Positions 1 to 5,794 of a stretch of DNA of 7,399 nucleotides are shown here, piece by piece (the first letter of the stretch is position 1; every line of letters starts with the position of its first letter). This stretch comes from DATKIY01 sp035543875. GTDB taxonomy: Bacteria; Actinomycetota; Actinomycetes; JAHEKZ01. The position numbers and the translations under genes were made by a program. The notes beneath the pieces are model-generated. The model did no database searches and was not told the DNA's origin. It worked only from the letters and a program-made list of their open reading frames with translations. Location of the stretch: assembly GCA_035543875.1 (NCBI GenBank), contig DATKIY010000188.1, positions 1 to 7,399 on the forward strand, in the 5' to 3' direction.

Positions 1-1
1 C

Positions 2-160
2 GTTTGGGCCGACCTTCAACTCCTCGAGTACAGCAAGGTCCGAGATCAGCAAGTCGCCAATCGCAAACGCCTCGCTGACCGCTACGCCGAACTCCTGGAT
101 GACGAGGGAGCACAAGACAAGGCGAGCAAGGAGCTGCAATCGGCCGGTGCGTCGAGCTGA
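2..160 (+). CDS. 3' end of an unrecognised gene (5' end outside window)
   Basis: An open frame enters from the left edge and ends at TGA 158-160, giving the last 52 residues of a protein. The fragment is highly charged, rich in Lys, Arg, Asp, Glu, Gln and Ala, with no Pro and Gly only near the end. It would readily form one long helix or coiled coil (for example NRKRLADRYAELL in the middle). There is no membrane segment and no motif I recognise, so no function is given. The next 99 bases up to the insertion sequence contain no convincing gene. Since no start is visible, the reading rests on the open frame and the plausible charged-helix composition. It could be the tail of a plasmid, phage or transposon protein given the mobile DNA next to it, but that is only inference. 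Confidence 0.5.
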   Translation, partial: VWADLQLLEYSKVRDQQVANRKRLADRYAELLDDEGAQDKASKELQSAGASS

Positions 161-224
161 CCGATCCCGAGCGCAACACTCCTCGGAAGTTGTGTCGGCA
201 AGTCTTCGCGCAGCGTGACAGTTG

Positions 225-253
225 TTGACACACAGCCACGAGTCGGCTTGATG
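225..253 (+). promoter_or_regulatory. Possible promoter just outside the left IS end
   Basis: A perfect TTGACA -35 hexamer lies at 225-230. Seventeen bases further on is TTGATG (248-253), a poor -10 match. If active it would read into the insertion sequence and could supply transcript for orfA at 309. The weak -10 keeps this tentative. Confidence 0.2.
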
Positions 254-259
254 TCGAAC

Positions 260-288
260 TGAACCGCCCCGGGGTGTCTGGAGACTTC
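260..288 (+). repeat. Left terminal inverted repeat of the IS
   Basis: It begins TGAACCGCCCCGG and continues with GGTGTCTGGAGACTTC. It pairs with the right repeat at 1557-1585, with about six mismatches, all in the inner part. Confidence 0.9.
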
Positions 289-295
289 ATTAGTT

Positions 296-300
296 GGAGG
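296..300 (+). promoter_or_regulatory. Ribosome binding site that fixes the orfA start
   Basis: GGAGG sits eight bases before ATG 309. An in-frame TTG at 294 would start before this site, so ATG 309 is the better start for orfA. Confidence 0.75.
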
Positions 301-308
301 ATGAAGTC

Positions 309-632
309 ATGGCACGTCCCTCGAAGTATCCGATTGAGTTGCGCGACCGCGCTGTCCGTATGGTCATCGAGTCCAAGGTTGACTACGGCAGCGAGTTCGA
401 GGCGATCACTTCAATCGCTCGCAAGCTCGGCATCAGGACGCCCGAGACGCTTCGCCGCTGGGTCCGCCAGGCGGAGATCGATGGCGGTCAGCGGCCGGGG
501 AAGTCCAGCGAGGATCTTGCGGAGATTCGAGAGCTGAAGAAGGAAGTCGCTGAGCTGCGGCGGGCCAATGAGATTTTGAAGTCGGCCTCGGCTTTCTTCG
601 CGGCGGAGCTCGACCGCCCACGCAGCTATTAG
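309..632 (+). CDS. IS3-family transposase OrfA (DNA-binding subunit)
   Basis: A protein of 107 residues from ATG 309, chosen for the GGAGG eight bases upstream. It opens with the pattern RPSKYPIELRDRAVRMV typical of IS3 OrfA proteins. A helix-turn-helix covers roughly residues 30-55 (SIARKLGI, then TLRRWVRQAE), which in this family recognises the terminal repeats. A leucine-zipper-like coiled coil follows at about 68-92 (AEIRELKKEVAELRRAN), then the conserved SASAFFAAELDRP tail. Length and sequence fit IS6110 OrfA. Its stop TAG (630-632) overlaps the GTG of orfB by one base, and orfB lies in the -1 frame. In this family OrfA alone usually modulates transposition, while an OrfA-OrfB frameshift fusion is the active transposase. 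The gene looks intact. Confidence 0.93.
   Translation: MARPSKYPIELRDRAVRMVIESKVDYGSEFEAITSIARKLGIRTPETLRRWVRQAEIDGGQRPGKSSEDLAEIRELKKEVAELRRANEILKSASAFFAAELDRPRSY
572..632 (+). other. Probable -1 frameshift window joining orfA and orfB
   Basis: The orfB frame is open upstream of its GTG back to TGA 569-571, so it overlaps the end of orfA by about 60 bases. In this overlap the orfA codons ATT TTG AAG (573-581) sit where IS6110 has its ATT TTA AAG slip site. A -1 shift there would give an OrfAB fusion of about 412 residues. The run TTTTGAAG differs from TTTTAAAG by one base, which weakens re-pairing in the A site. A GC stem GGCGG/CCGCC (602-606 with 614-618) lies downstream but is rather far away to be a standard stimulator. 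Restart at the TAGTG overlap (630-634) is an alternative or additional route to OrfB. Confidence 0.55.
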
Positions 633-1546
633 TGGACTACATCAGCGAACATGCTGATCAGTTCGGGGTCGAGCCGATCTGCCGGGTGCTGGCCGAGCAC
701 GGCGTTAAGATCGCCCCGAGTACCTACTACGACACGGTGAACCGTCGGCCCTCGAGGCGGGCGTTGCGTGATGTCGAGGTCCTCGGTCTGATCGATGCGG
801 CTCGGGGCAACAAGTTCGTTGCCAGGTTCGGTGCCCGCAAAATGTGGCTCCACCTGCGTGGCAAGGGCCACGACGTCGCCAGATGCACGGTGGAGCGGCT
901 AATGACCGAGCAGGGCTATGTCGGGGCGCTGCGCGGGAAGAAGATCCGCACCACGATCGCCGACGCGAAGGCCACCCGGCCACCGGACCTGGTCGACCGG
1001 GACTTCACCGCACACCGGCCCAACCAGCTCTGGGTCGCTGACTTCACCTACGTCGCGACCTGGTCCGGGATGGTCTATGTCGCGTTCGTCTTCGATGTCT
1101 TCTCCCGCCGGATCGTGGGCTGGCGGGCAGCAACCTCGATGACCACTGACCTGGTCCTGGACACCTTGGAGATGGCGATCTGGTCCCGGCGTCGAGACGG
1201 GGTCAGCGATCTGTCCGGGCTCGTTCACCACACCGACGCCGGGAGTCAGTACACCTCCTTCGCGTTCACCGATCGGCTCGTCGAGGCCGGTGTCGACCCC
1301 TCGATCGGCTCAGTTGGAGACGCCTACGACAACGCGCTGGCCGAGTCACAGATCGGATTGTTCAAGACCGAACTGATCCGACCCGAAGGCCCCTGGAAAG
1401 ACTGCGAGCACGTCGAACTACAGACCCTGGACTGGGTCGATTGGTTCAACAACGACAGGACGCATGAATCGATCGATGACCTGACACCTGCCCAAGCTGA
1501 GGAAGTTCACTACGCTGCAAGAAACCGTCTCACCAAGACCGGCTAA
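632..1546 (+). CDS. IS3-family transposase OrfB, DDE integrase-type catalytic subunit
   Basis: Counted from GTG 632 the product has 304 residues, although in vivo it may mainly be made as a fusion with OrfA. An HTH_21-type region lies near residues 45-95 (FGARKMWLHL, CTVERLM). The rve-type RNase H-fold catalytic core starts near residue 128. The acidic triad is complete: D137 in LWVADFTYV, D202 in HHTDAGSQYTS and E238 in YDNALAESQIG. There are 35 residues between the second D and the E, the family spacing. The closing WFNNDRTHESIDDLTPAQ block is also typical. Overall it is strikingly like the IS6110 transposase, for example STYYD, VARCTVERLM and RTTIAD. It cuts and joins the ends of its own element. 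No stop or frame damage is present. Confidence 0.95.
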   Translation: MDYISEHADQFGVEPICRVLAEHGVKIAPSTYYDTVNRRPSRRALRDVEVLGLIDAARGNKFVARFGARKMWLHLRGKGHDVARCTVERLMTEQGYVGALRGKKIRTTIADAKATRPPDLVDRDFTAHRPNQLWVADFTYVATWSGMVYVAFVFDVFSRRIVGWRAATSMTTDLVLDTLEMAIWSRRRDGVSDLSGLVHHTDAGSQYTSFAFTDRLVEAGVDPSIGSVGDAYDNALAESQIGLFKTELIRPEGPWKDCEHVELQTLDWVDWFNNDRTHESIDDLTPAQAEEVHYAARNRLTKTG

Positions 1547-1556
1547 GACACCGAAC

Positions 1557-1585
1557 GAAGCCCCCGGAATCTCCGGGGCGGTTCA
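1557..1585 (-). repeat. Right terminal inverted repeat of the IS
   Basis: Read on the minus strand it begins TGAACCGCCCCGG, the same outer 13 bases as the left repeat. It starts 10 bases after the orfB stop. Confidence 0.9.
1562..1578 (+). terminator. Hairpin within the right IS end, possible transcription stop
   Basis: CCCCGGA (1562-1568) pairs perfectly with TCCGGGG (1572-1578) around the loop ATC. It lies 15 bases after the orfB stop. There is no T-run, so it may serve as a U-less terminator or simply reflect the transposase-binding structure of the repeat. Confidence 0.35.
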
Positions 1586-1586
1586 G

Positions 1587-1666
1587 CGAACGAATCCCGG
1601 AACCTCACCAGGGACCTCTCCACCTGGTGGACCAACGCCGGCAACGACCCACCACAACGCACATAA
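1587..1666 (+). pseudogene. Short degenerate coding-like tail right of the IS
   Basis: A frame ending at TAA 1664-1666 reads NLTRDLSTWWTNAGNDPP near its end, with coding-like GC-rich codons. If the IS is removed and one CGAA kept, this frame continues leftwards through bases 229-258 until TGA 226-228, giving about 33 codons with no start. The pattern LxxDLxxW followed by NDPP is faintly like the C-terminal end of IS630-type transposases, but the usual WN and PFxW blocks are absent. The likely meaning is a decayed remnant, perhaps of an older transposase, that received the IS6110-like element. Evidence is thin; it may be chance. Confidence 0.2.
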
Positions 1667-1739
1667 GGTGCTGGGATTGTCGTTTATCTAATGAGCCGCT
1701 ATTGGCGCGGTTCGTCTTGGTCTTAGGTTGGTGACGTTC

Positions 1740-2105
1740 ATGCGAATCTCTGTTGTGCTCGATTGCTTGGACCCGGACCGGCTAGTGCCCTTCTGGGAGA
1801 TTGCCATGGGTTATCGACTGGCGGATTCATTGGACGGCTATCGAATCCTGGTTCCACGACAGGGCGAGCCAGCGGGACCGGTGCTGATTCTGCAAACCGT
1901 GCCCGAGTCGAAAGGTCCGAAGAACCGGATGCATGTCGACGTTCACTCGCTGGATGCCCCAGCCCACATAGTGCTCCTTGAGCATCTTGGTGGCGAGATA
2001 GTTGGTGATCGCGTCGAGGCGTTTGGGGTGTGGTGGCAGACGATGCGCGACCCCGAGGGCAATGAATTTTGCGTCGTAGCTGACGCAGTTGCGCCAACGG
2101 CGTAG
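1740..2105 (+). CDS. VOC-superfamily (glyoxalase-like) protein
   Basis: A protein of 121 residues from ATG 1740. In-frame TTG 1728 and GTG 1731 are possible, but family members normally begin with the MRISVVLDC-type first strand, and GGTGA (1730-1734) sits five bases before the ATG. It shows the single-domain glyoxalase-like layout: strand plus DPDRLVPFWEIAMGY near residues 10-25, a central RMHVDVHSLD (63-72) with H65 as a possible metal ligand, and the closing DPEGNEFCVV (104-113) with E109 as a second. Only half of a full paired site is encoded, so a dimer is expected. VOC proteins cover lyases, dioxygenases and drug-binding proteins, and the substrate cannot be told here. It lies between the IS and the threonine operon, with 123 bases and two hairpins before hom, so it is probably not part of that operon. 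Confidence 0.85.
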   Translation: MRISVVLDCLDPDRLVPFWEIAMGYRLADSLDGYRILVPRQGEPAGPVLILQTVPESKGPKNRMHVDVHSLDAPAHIVLLEHLGGEIVGDRVEAFGVWWQTMRDPEGNEFCVVADAVAPTA

Positions 2106-2126
2106 CAGGAATGTTGGCGCTTTGCT

Positions 2127-2157
2127 CGACTTAGGGTTGTGAACTCACCCTAAGTCG
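2127..2157 (+). terminator. Perfect 11-bp inverted repeat after the VOC gene
   Basis: CGACTTAGGGT (2127-2137) and ACCCTAAGTCG (2147-2157) are exact reverse complements around a nine-base loop. The repeat starts 22 bases after the VOC stop and ends 72 bases before hom. There is no T-run. It may terminate the VOC transcript, act as a dyad operator for the threonine operon, or form part of the hom leader. Confidence 0.5.
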
Positions 2158-2164
2158 GCGCATG

Positions 2165-2180
2165 GGAGGCTTATGCCTCC
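2165..2180 (+). promoter_or_regulatory. Hairpin GGAGGC-TTAT-GCCTCC in the hom leader
   Basis: A perfect six-base stem with a four-base loop. The left arm is a Shine-Dalgarno-like GGAGG, and the right arm carries CCTCC. The CCTCC could instead pair with the real hom ribosome binding site (GGAGG at 2219-2223), so the two pairings exclude each other. A regulatory role is inferred only. Confidence 0.35.
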
Positions 2181-2235
2181 ACGTCACGGCCATACGGGGT
2201 GCCGCGCACGCGACCGCAGGAGGAGCACATGCTGA
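2173..2235 (+). CDS. Possible 20-codon upstream ORF overlapping the hom start
   Basis: ATG 2173 opens a 20-residue frame that ends at TGA 2233-2235, overlapping the hom start (2229) by seven bases. GGGAGG (2164-2169) precedes it, but only three bases away, which is too close for efficient initiation, and the site is locked in the 2165-2180 hairpin. The peptide is Arg-rich, with a run of three Arg before STC, and has only two Thr and no Ile. It therefore does not look like a classical threonine attenuator peptide. Coupling to hom is conceivable, but this may be a chance frame. Confidence 0.15.
   Translation: MPPRHGHTGCRARDRRRSTC
2218..2223 (+). promoter_or_regulatory. Strong ribosome binding site that fixes the hom start
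   Basis: AGGAGG lies five bases before ATG 2229. A longer frame from GTG 2199 would add ten unrelated residues and place this site inside the gene, so ATG 2229 is preferred. Confidence 0.85.
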
Positions 2236-3521
2236 CGCAACCCATCAAGGTGGCGTTGCTTGGTGCGGGCGCGGTAGGTACTGAAGTTGCCCGACTCATC
2301 GTTGAGCAGGCGGACGACCTTGCGGCGCGCGTCGGAGCTCCACTGGAGGTCGTGGGAGTAGGCGTTCGTCGTGCGGCAGGCGATCGTGGTACCGCATTGG
2401 ACAGCAGCCTTTTCACAACGGACCTGCCAGCGATGATTGAGTCGACCCGACCCGACATCGTGGTTGAGATGATGGGCGGCATCGAACCAGCGCGCTCGCT
2501 TATCTTGCAGGCGTTTGATAACGGTGCCAGCGTGGTGACGGCCAACAAGGCCCTGCTGGCGCTCGACGGCGCAACCTTGCACGAAGCAAGCTCAGAGCAC
2601 GGCGTCGACTTGTACTACGAGGCAAGCGTTGCTGGCGCCATTCCGTTGCTGCGGCCGCTACGAGAGTCGCTGGTCGGCGATCGGGTTCAACGGGTGCTCG
2701 GGATCGTCAACGGCACGACGAACTACATCTTGACCCGCATGGACGAAAGCGGTTCAAGTTTTGACGACGCATTGGCCGAAGCACAAGCCTTGGGGTACGC
2801 AGAAGCTGATCCCACTGCCGACGTTGGGGGGCACGACGCGGCGGCTAAGGCGGCGATCATTGCCAGCCTCGCGTTCCACTCCCGGGTTGCCCTTTCGGAT
2901 GTGTTCTGCCAAGGGATCACCGATGTCACTTCTAAGGACATCGAAGCGGCTCGGGCGACAGGGCACGTAATCAAACTTCTGGCGATTGCAGAGCGGTCAA
3001 TCGATGGCCGTGGCATCAACGTGCGAGTCCACCCGGCAATGGTCCCTCGTACCCATCCGCTTGCAAGTGTCCGGGAGTCGTACAACGCGGTCTTCGTCGA
3101 GTCGGAAGCGGCGGGCCAGCTGATGTTCTATGGACGTGGTGCGGGGGGTACTCCAACTGCAAGCGCGATCCTGGGTGACATCGTCGCCGTCGCTCGCAAT
3201 CGCATCAGCGGTGGACACGGACCGCGGGAGTCGACGTACGAGCAACTTCCCGTGCTACCGGTTGGCGAGTCCACCACTCGGTACTACATCTGTCTCGACC
3301 TGGCGGACAAGGCAGGGGTACTGGCCACGGTCGCCGCCGAGTTCGCTACCCATGACGTGAGTATCGAGACATTGCGCCAAGATGGTCATGGTGACGATGC
3401 GAGTCTGCTGATCGTCACCCACACGGCAAGCGAGGCAGACTTGGCGGCAACCGTGAAAACGCTACAAGGCTTGGATTCGGTGCGAGAAGTTCTTTCGGTC
3501 ATGCGGGTAGTGGGGGAGTGA
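2229..3521 (+). CDS. hom: Homoserine dehydrogenase with ACT domain
   Basis: EC 1.1.1.3: reduces L-aspartate 4-semialdehyde to L-homoserine with NAD(P)H, the branch step to threonine and methionine in the cytosol. The protein has 430 residues from ATG 2229, the normal size for the single-function form. The Rossmann domain begins with LGAGAVGTEV (11-20, GxGxxG). VVTANKALLA (102-111) carries the conserved K107. The family signature VLGIVNGTTNYILTRM covers 156-171. E192, D203 and K207 in the AEADPTADVGGHDAAAK stretch keep the spacing of the catalytic and substrate residues of yeast homoserine dehydrogenase. An ACT domain occupies about 350-425 (YICLDLADKAGVLATVA), where threonine feedback inhibition is expected in actinobacteria. 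It is the first gene of a tight operon, with thrC starting four bases after the stop. Some species label it thrA, but no aspartokinase part is fused here. Confidence 0.97.
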   Translation: MLTQPIKVALLGAGAVGTEVARLIVEQADDLAARVGAPLEVVGVGVRRAAGDRGTALDSSLFTTDLPAMIESTRPDIVVEMMGGIEPARSLILQAFDNGASVVTANKALLALDGATLHEASSEHGVDLYYEASVAGAIPLLRPLRESLVGDRVQRVLGIVNGTTNYILTRMDESGSSFDDALAEAQALGYAEADPTADVGGHDAAAKAAIIASLAFHSRVALSDVFCQGITDVTSKDIEAARATGHVIKLLAIAERSIDGRGINVRVHPAMVPRTHPLASVRESYNAVFVESEAAGQLMFYGRGAGGTPTASAILGDIVAVARNRISGGHGPRESTYEQLPVLPVGESTTRYYICLDLADKAGVLATVAAEFATHDVSIETLRQDGHGDDASLLIVTHTASEADLAATVKTLQGLDSVREVLSVMRVVGE

Positions 3522-3525
3522 CATC

Positions 3526-4605
3526 GTGACGGCAACAACCGCTCGAACTCATCAGTGGCGTGGCCTCATCGAGGAGTACCGCGATCGACTCCCGGTATCT
3601 GATGCGACCCCCGTGATCTCGCTGCGCGAGGGTGGTACTCCGCTCGTACGCGCCAATGTGGTGTCTGAGCGCACGGGCTGCGAAGTCTGGCTCAAGGTCG
3701 AAGGCGCCAACCCCACAGGGTCGTTCAAGGACCGCGGCATGACTATGGCCATCTCAAAGGCCGCCGAAGCTGGTGCCAAAGCCGTGATCTGCGCATCGAC
3801 TGGAAACACCAGCGCGAGCGCTGCCGCCTACGCAGTGCGCGCTGGGATGGTGTGTGCGGTTCTCGTGCCGCAAGGCAAGATCGCACTCGGCAAGATGTCG
3901 CAGGCGTTGGCTCACGGCGCTCGACTGCTGCAGATCGACGGAAACTTCGACGACTGTCTGCAGATGGCCAGGGACCTGTCTGAGATGTATCCGGTCGCGC
4001 TGGTGAACAGCGTCAACCCGGTTCGTATCGAGGGGCAAAAGACGGCGGCGTTCGAGATCGTCGACCAGTTGGGCGATGCTCCCGATATTCATGCCCTTCC
4101 GGTCGGGAACGCTGGCAACATCACCGCATACTGGAAGGGCTACACCGAGTACGCAGCCGACGGAGTCAGCAGCCACAACCCACGCATGTGGGGTTTTCAG
4201 GCGGCCGGGGCTGCCCCCATCGTTACCGGCATGGTGGTCGACAAGCCGTCGACTGTTGCTACGGCGATCCGCATCGGAAACCCCGCGTCCTGGAAACAAG
4301 CCATCGAGGCGCGCGATACATCAGAAGGACTGATCGACTCGGTCACCGACCGCGAGATTCTTGCTTGCTACCGCTTGTTGGCGTCAGGCGAAGGTGTCTT
4401 CGTTGAACCAGCGTCTGCGGCTGGAATCGCGGGACTGCTTAAAAAGCACGACGAGGGACTACTCGAAGCCGGGCAGCGCATCGTCTGCACGGTTACCGGA
4501 CATGGGCTCAAAGACCCCGACTGGGCAATAGCCGGCGCTCCACAACCGGTGACTCTCCCCGCAGACCCACACGTTGCAGCCGCACATCTTGGACTTGATG
4601 CCTAG
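3526..4605 (+). CDS. thrC: Threonine synthase
   Basis: EC 4.2.3.1: PLP-dependent conversion of O-phospho-L-homoserine and water to L-threonine and phosphate, the last step of the pathway. It has 359 residues from GTG 3526, with GGGGGAG (3512-3518) seven bases upstream, inside the end of hom. The PLP lysine is K68 in NPTGSFKDRG. The STGNTSASAA loop (91-100) and the PVGNAGNIT phosphate-binding loop (192-200) complete the fold-type II cofactor site. The short N-terminal part before GGTPL (36-40) and the total length match the compact actinobacterial type rather than the longer E. coli/yeast type. Its stop TAG overlaps the thrB start GTG by one base, so translation is likely coupled. All key residues are present. 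Confidence 0.97.
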   Translation: MTATTARTHQWRGLIEEYRDRLPVSDATPVISLREGGTPLVRANVVSERTGCEVWLKVEGANPTGSFKDRGMTMAISKAAEAGAKAVICASTGNTSASAAAYAVRAGMVCAVLVPQGKIALGKMSQALAHGARLLQIDGNFDDCLQMARDLSEMYPVALVNSVNPVRIEGQKTAAFEIVDQLGDAPDIHALPVGNAGNITAYWKGYTEYAADGVSSHNPRMWGFQAAGAAPIVTGMVVDKPSTVATAIRIGNPASWKQAIEARDTSEGLIDSVTDREILACYRLLASGEGVFVEPASAAGIAGLLKKHDEGLLEAGQRIVCTVTGHGLKDPDWAIAGAPQPVTLPADPHVAAAHLGLDA

Positions 4606-5516
4606 TGGCTGCTCCGATGTTCCGCGCCGCGACATTGCGTGTGCGGGTTCCAGCAACTAGCGCAAACGTCGGGCCAGGATATGACTCCTTCGGGTTGGCG
4701 TTGGCGCTGTACGACGAGGTGGTCGTGCGCGTCGGCGAAGATGGGCTCGATGTCGACGTAGCCGGTGAAGGTGCGAAAAAAGTGCGCCGAGACGCGCGCA
4801 ACCTGGTTGTTAAGTCGATGTTCACCGCCTTCGACCGCCTAGGCGGTCGCCCGCGCGGTCTTGAAGTCCGCTGCCTCAACCGCATTCCACATGGCAGAGG
4901 GCTCGGATCCTCAGCCGCCGCAATCATTGGCGGTATTGCCGCGGCGCGCGCCCTTACAGTCGGCGGAGACGAACGGTTAGACGATGAGCGGCTCCTTGCG
5001 CTCGCAACTGAGATCGAAGGTCATCCAGACAACGTGGCAGCCGCGCTCCACGGTGGATTTACGGTGTCGTGGACTGATGGCGGCGAAGTGGGTGCACTGG
5101 TGTTGCGTCCACACGAAGACATTGCGATGGTGGCATTCATCTCCAGCGCCGAACTCAGCACCGCCAAGGCGCGAAAGGCGTTGCCGGCATCGATCCCTCA
5201 TGCGGATGCAGCGACCAATGCTTCCAGAGCCGCACTACTGGTCGAGGCCATGACCAGACGACCTGACCTTTTGCTGACCGCCACACAGGACTTCCTGCAT
5301 CAGGAGTATCGACGTGCCGTGATGCCCAAGACCCTTGAGTTGGTTGATGAGCTGCGAATGCGGGGGGTTCCGGCAGTGGTCTCTGGTGCCGGTCCTACGG
5401 TGCTGGCGCTGAGCGATCCCGCAGCCGTCTCCTCTCTGACCGCGCCCTCGCGAGCGGGTTGGACTGCTTTGCCCCTTGAGCCGGACCGAACTGGTCTGCA
5501 TGTTCTCCCGCTCTAG
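4605..5516 (+). CDS. thrB: Homoserine kinase
   Basis: EC 2.7.1.39: transfers phosphate from ATP to L-homoserine to make O-phosphohomoserine for ThrC. It has 303 residues and belongs to the GHMP kinase family. Motif 1 is VPATSANVGPGYDSFGLAL (15-33), motif 2 is the ATP-binding PHGRGLGSSAA (95-105), followed by EGHPDNVAAALHGG (138-151), and motif 3 is VSGAGPTVLAL (259-269). The start is uncertain: GTG 4605 overlaps the thrC stop (TAGTG), whereas ATG 4617 would drop four residues. Neither has a clear ribosome binding site, so restart after thrC termination favours GTG 4605. It is the last gene of the threonine operon, and a GC hairpin follows 59 bases after its stop. Confidence 0.96.
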   Translation: MAAPMFRAATLRVRVPATSANVGPGYDSFGLALALYDEVVVRVGEDGLDVDVAGEGAKKVRRDARNLVVKSMFTAFDRLGGRPRGLEVRCLNRIPHGRGLGSSAAAIIGGIAAARALTVGGDERLDDERLLALATEIEGHPDNVAAALHGGFTVSWTDGGEVGALVLRPHEDIAMVAFISSAELSTAKARKALPASIPHADAATNASRAALLVEAMTRRPDLLLTATQDFLHQEYRRAVMPKTLELVDELRMRGVPAVVSGAGPTVLALSDPAAVSSLTAPSRAGWTALPLEPDRTGLHVLPL

Positions 5517-5575
5517 GACCTATCCCCGGGCAGCTCCGCCTACAGTTCTCCGACCGACACGCCGATCCCAAGGGT

Positions 5576-5599
5576 GACCCCCGGGAACACGCGGGGGTC
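5576..5599 (+). terminator. GC-rich hairpin after thrB, probable operon terminator
   Basis: GACCCCCG (5576-5583) pairs perfectly with CGGGGGTC (5592-5599) around an eight-base loop. It lies 59 bases after the thrB stop and has no T-run, as is common for actinobacterial terminators. It also overlaps the -35 part of a possible promoter (5583-5609). Confidence 0.5.
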
Positions 5600-5614
5600 G
5601 AGCAGTGTTAACGT
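5583..5614 (+). promoter_or_regulatory. Possible SigR/SigH-type promoter for rho
   Basis: GGGAAC (5583-5588) and GTT (5607-5609) are separated by 18 bases, matching the GGAAY-N18-GTT pattern of actinobacterial thiol-stress sigma factors. TAACGT (5609-5614) also fits a housekeeping TANNNT -10 box, but no good -35 stands 16-18 bases before it. Transcription from here would give a rho leader of about 175 bases. Confidence 0.3.
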
Positions 5615-5794
5615 GTCAGTGCACCGGAGGTCTTGAACTTCCGAATCGGAAAAGTCCCGGTGCCCCGCAGATCGACCGAATTCCCCTTCGGTTCGACGCA
5701 CCCCCACCCTTCAGTTAGGCCTTTGGGCATAAAGAAGGAATCTCACCCGGACGCTTTCTTATGGGCGTACCGGTTTCATCCGGAAGGAAATCGC
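5615..5794 (+). promoter_or_regulatory. Structured 5' leader of rho
   Basis: No gene is seen in 5517-5794. The part before rho is full of pairable segments: GCACCGG (5621-5627) with CCGGTGC (5657-5663), enclosing TTCCG (5639-5643) with CGGAA (5647-5651); TCGA plus CCGAA (5672-5680) with TTCGG and TCGA (5687-5696, one bulge); a C-rich tract (5701-5709); AAGAAGG (5732-5738) with CTTTCTT (5754-5760, one G-U pair); and CCGG (5770-5773) with CCGG (5780-5783), which covers the start of the rho ribosome binding site. Rho is known to regulate its own leader in other bacteria, and C-rich, G-poor RNA is its preferred target. Autoregulation here is inferred. Confidence 0.45.

Larger units (their letters stand above)
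260..1585 (+). mobile_element. Complete IS3-family insertion sequence, IS6110-like
   Basis: The element is 1326 bp with terminal inverted repeats at 260-288 and 1557-1585. The outer 13 bases, TGAACCGCCCCGG, are identical in both arms, and about 23 of 29 positions match overall. Ends begin with TG and finish with CA, as usual in the IS3 family. The left end closely resembles the IS6110 left terminus as I recall it. Inside are orfA and orfB in the -1 frame, both undamaged, with all three DDE residues present, so the copy looks potentially active. The bases directly outside (AAC on the left, GCG on the right) are not a 3-bp target duplication. If the ends are moved out by one complementary base (C259/G1586), the flanks become CGAA (255-258) and CGAA (1587-1590), a possible 4-bp duplication. 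The lack of a clean duplication for the TG/CA ends could instead mean recombination between copies. Confidence 0.93.

Noticed and set aside
899..1231. Minus-strand open frame of 110 codons inside the IS
   Set aside because: Antisense to the catalytic core of OrfB, no domain and no ribosome binding site; a product of high GC.
1738..2097. Minus-strand open frame of 119 codons
   Set aside because: Covers the VOC gene in antisense; the sense product has clear family motifs, this one has none.
2173..2235. Classical threonine attenuator leader
   Set aside because: The short peptide has only two Thr and no Ile, and no terminator hairpin with a T-run follows it; kept only as a weak upstream ORF.
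3754..4299. Minus-strand open frame of 181 codons
   Set aside because: Lies entirely within thrC, whose sense-strand motifs are unambiguous; the antisense product shows no recognisable domain.
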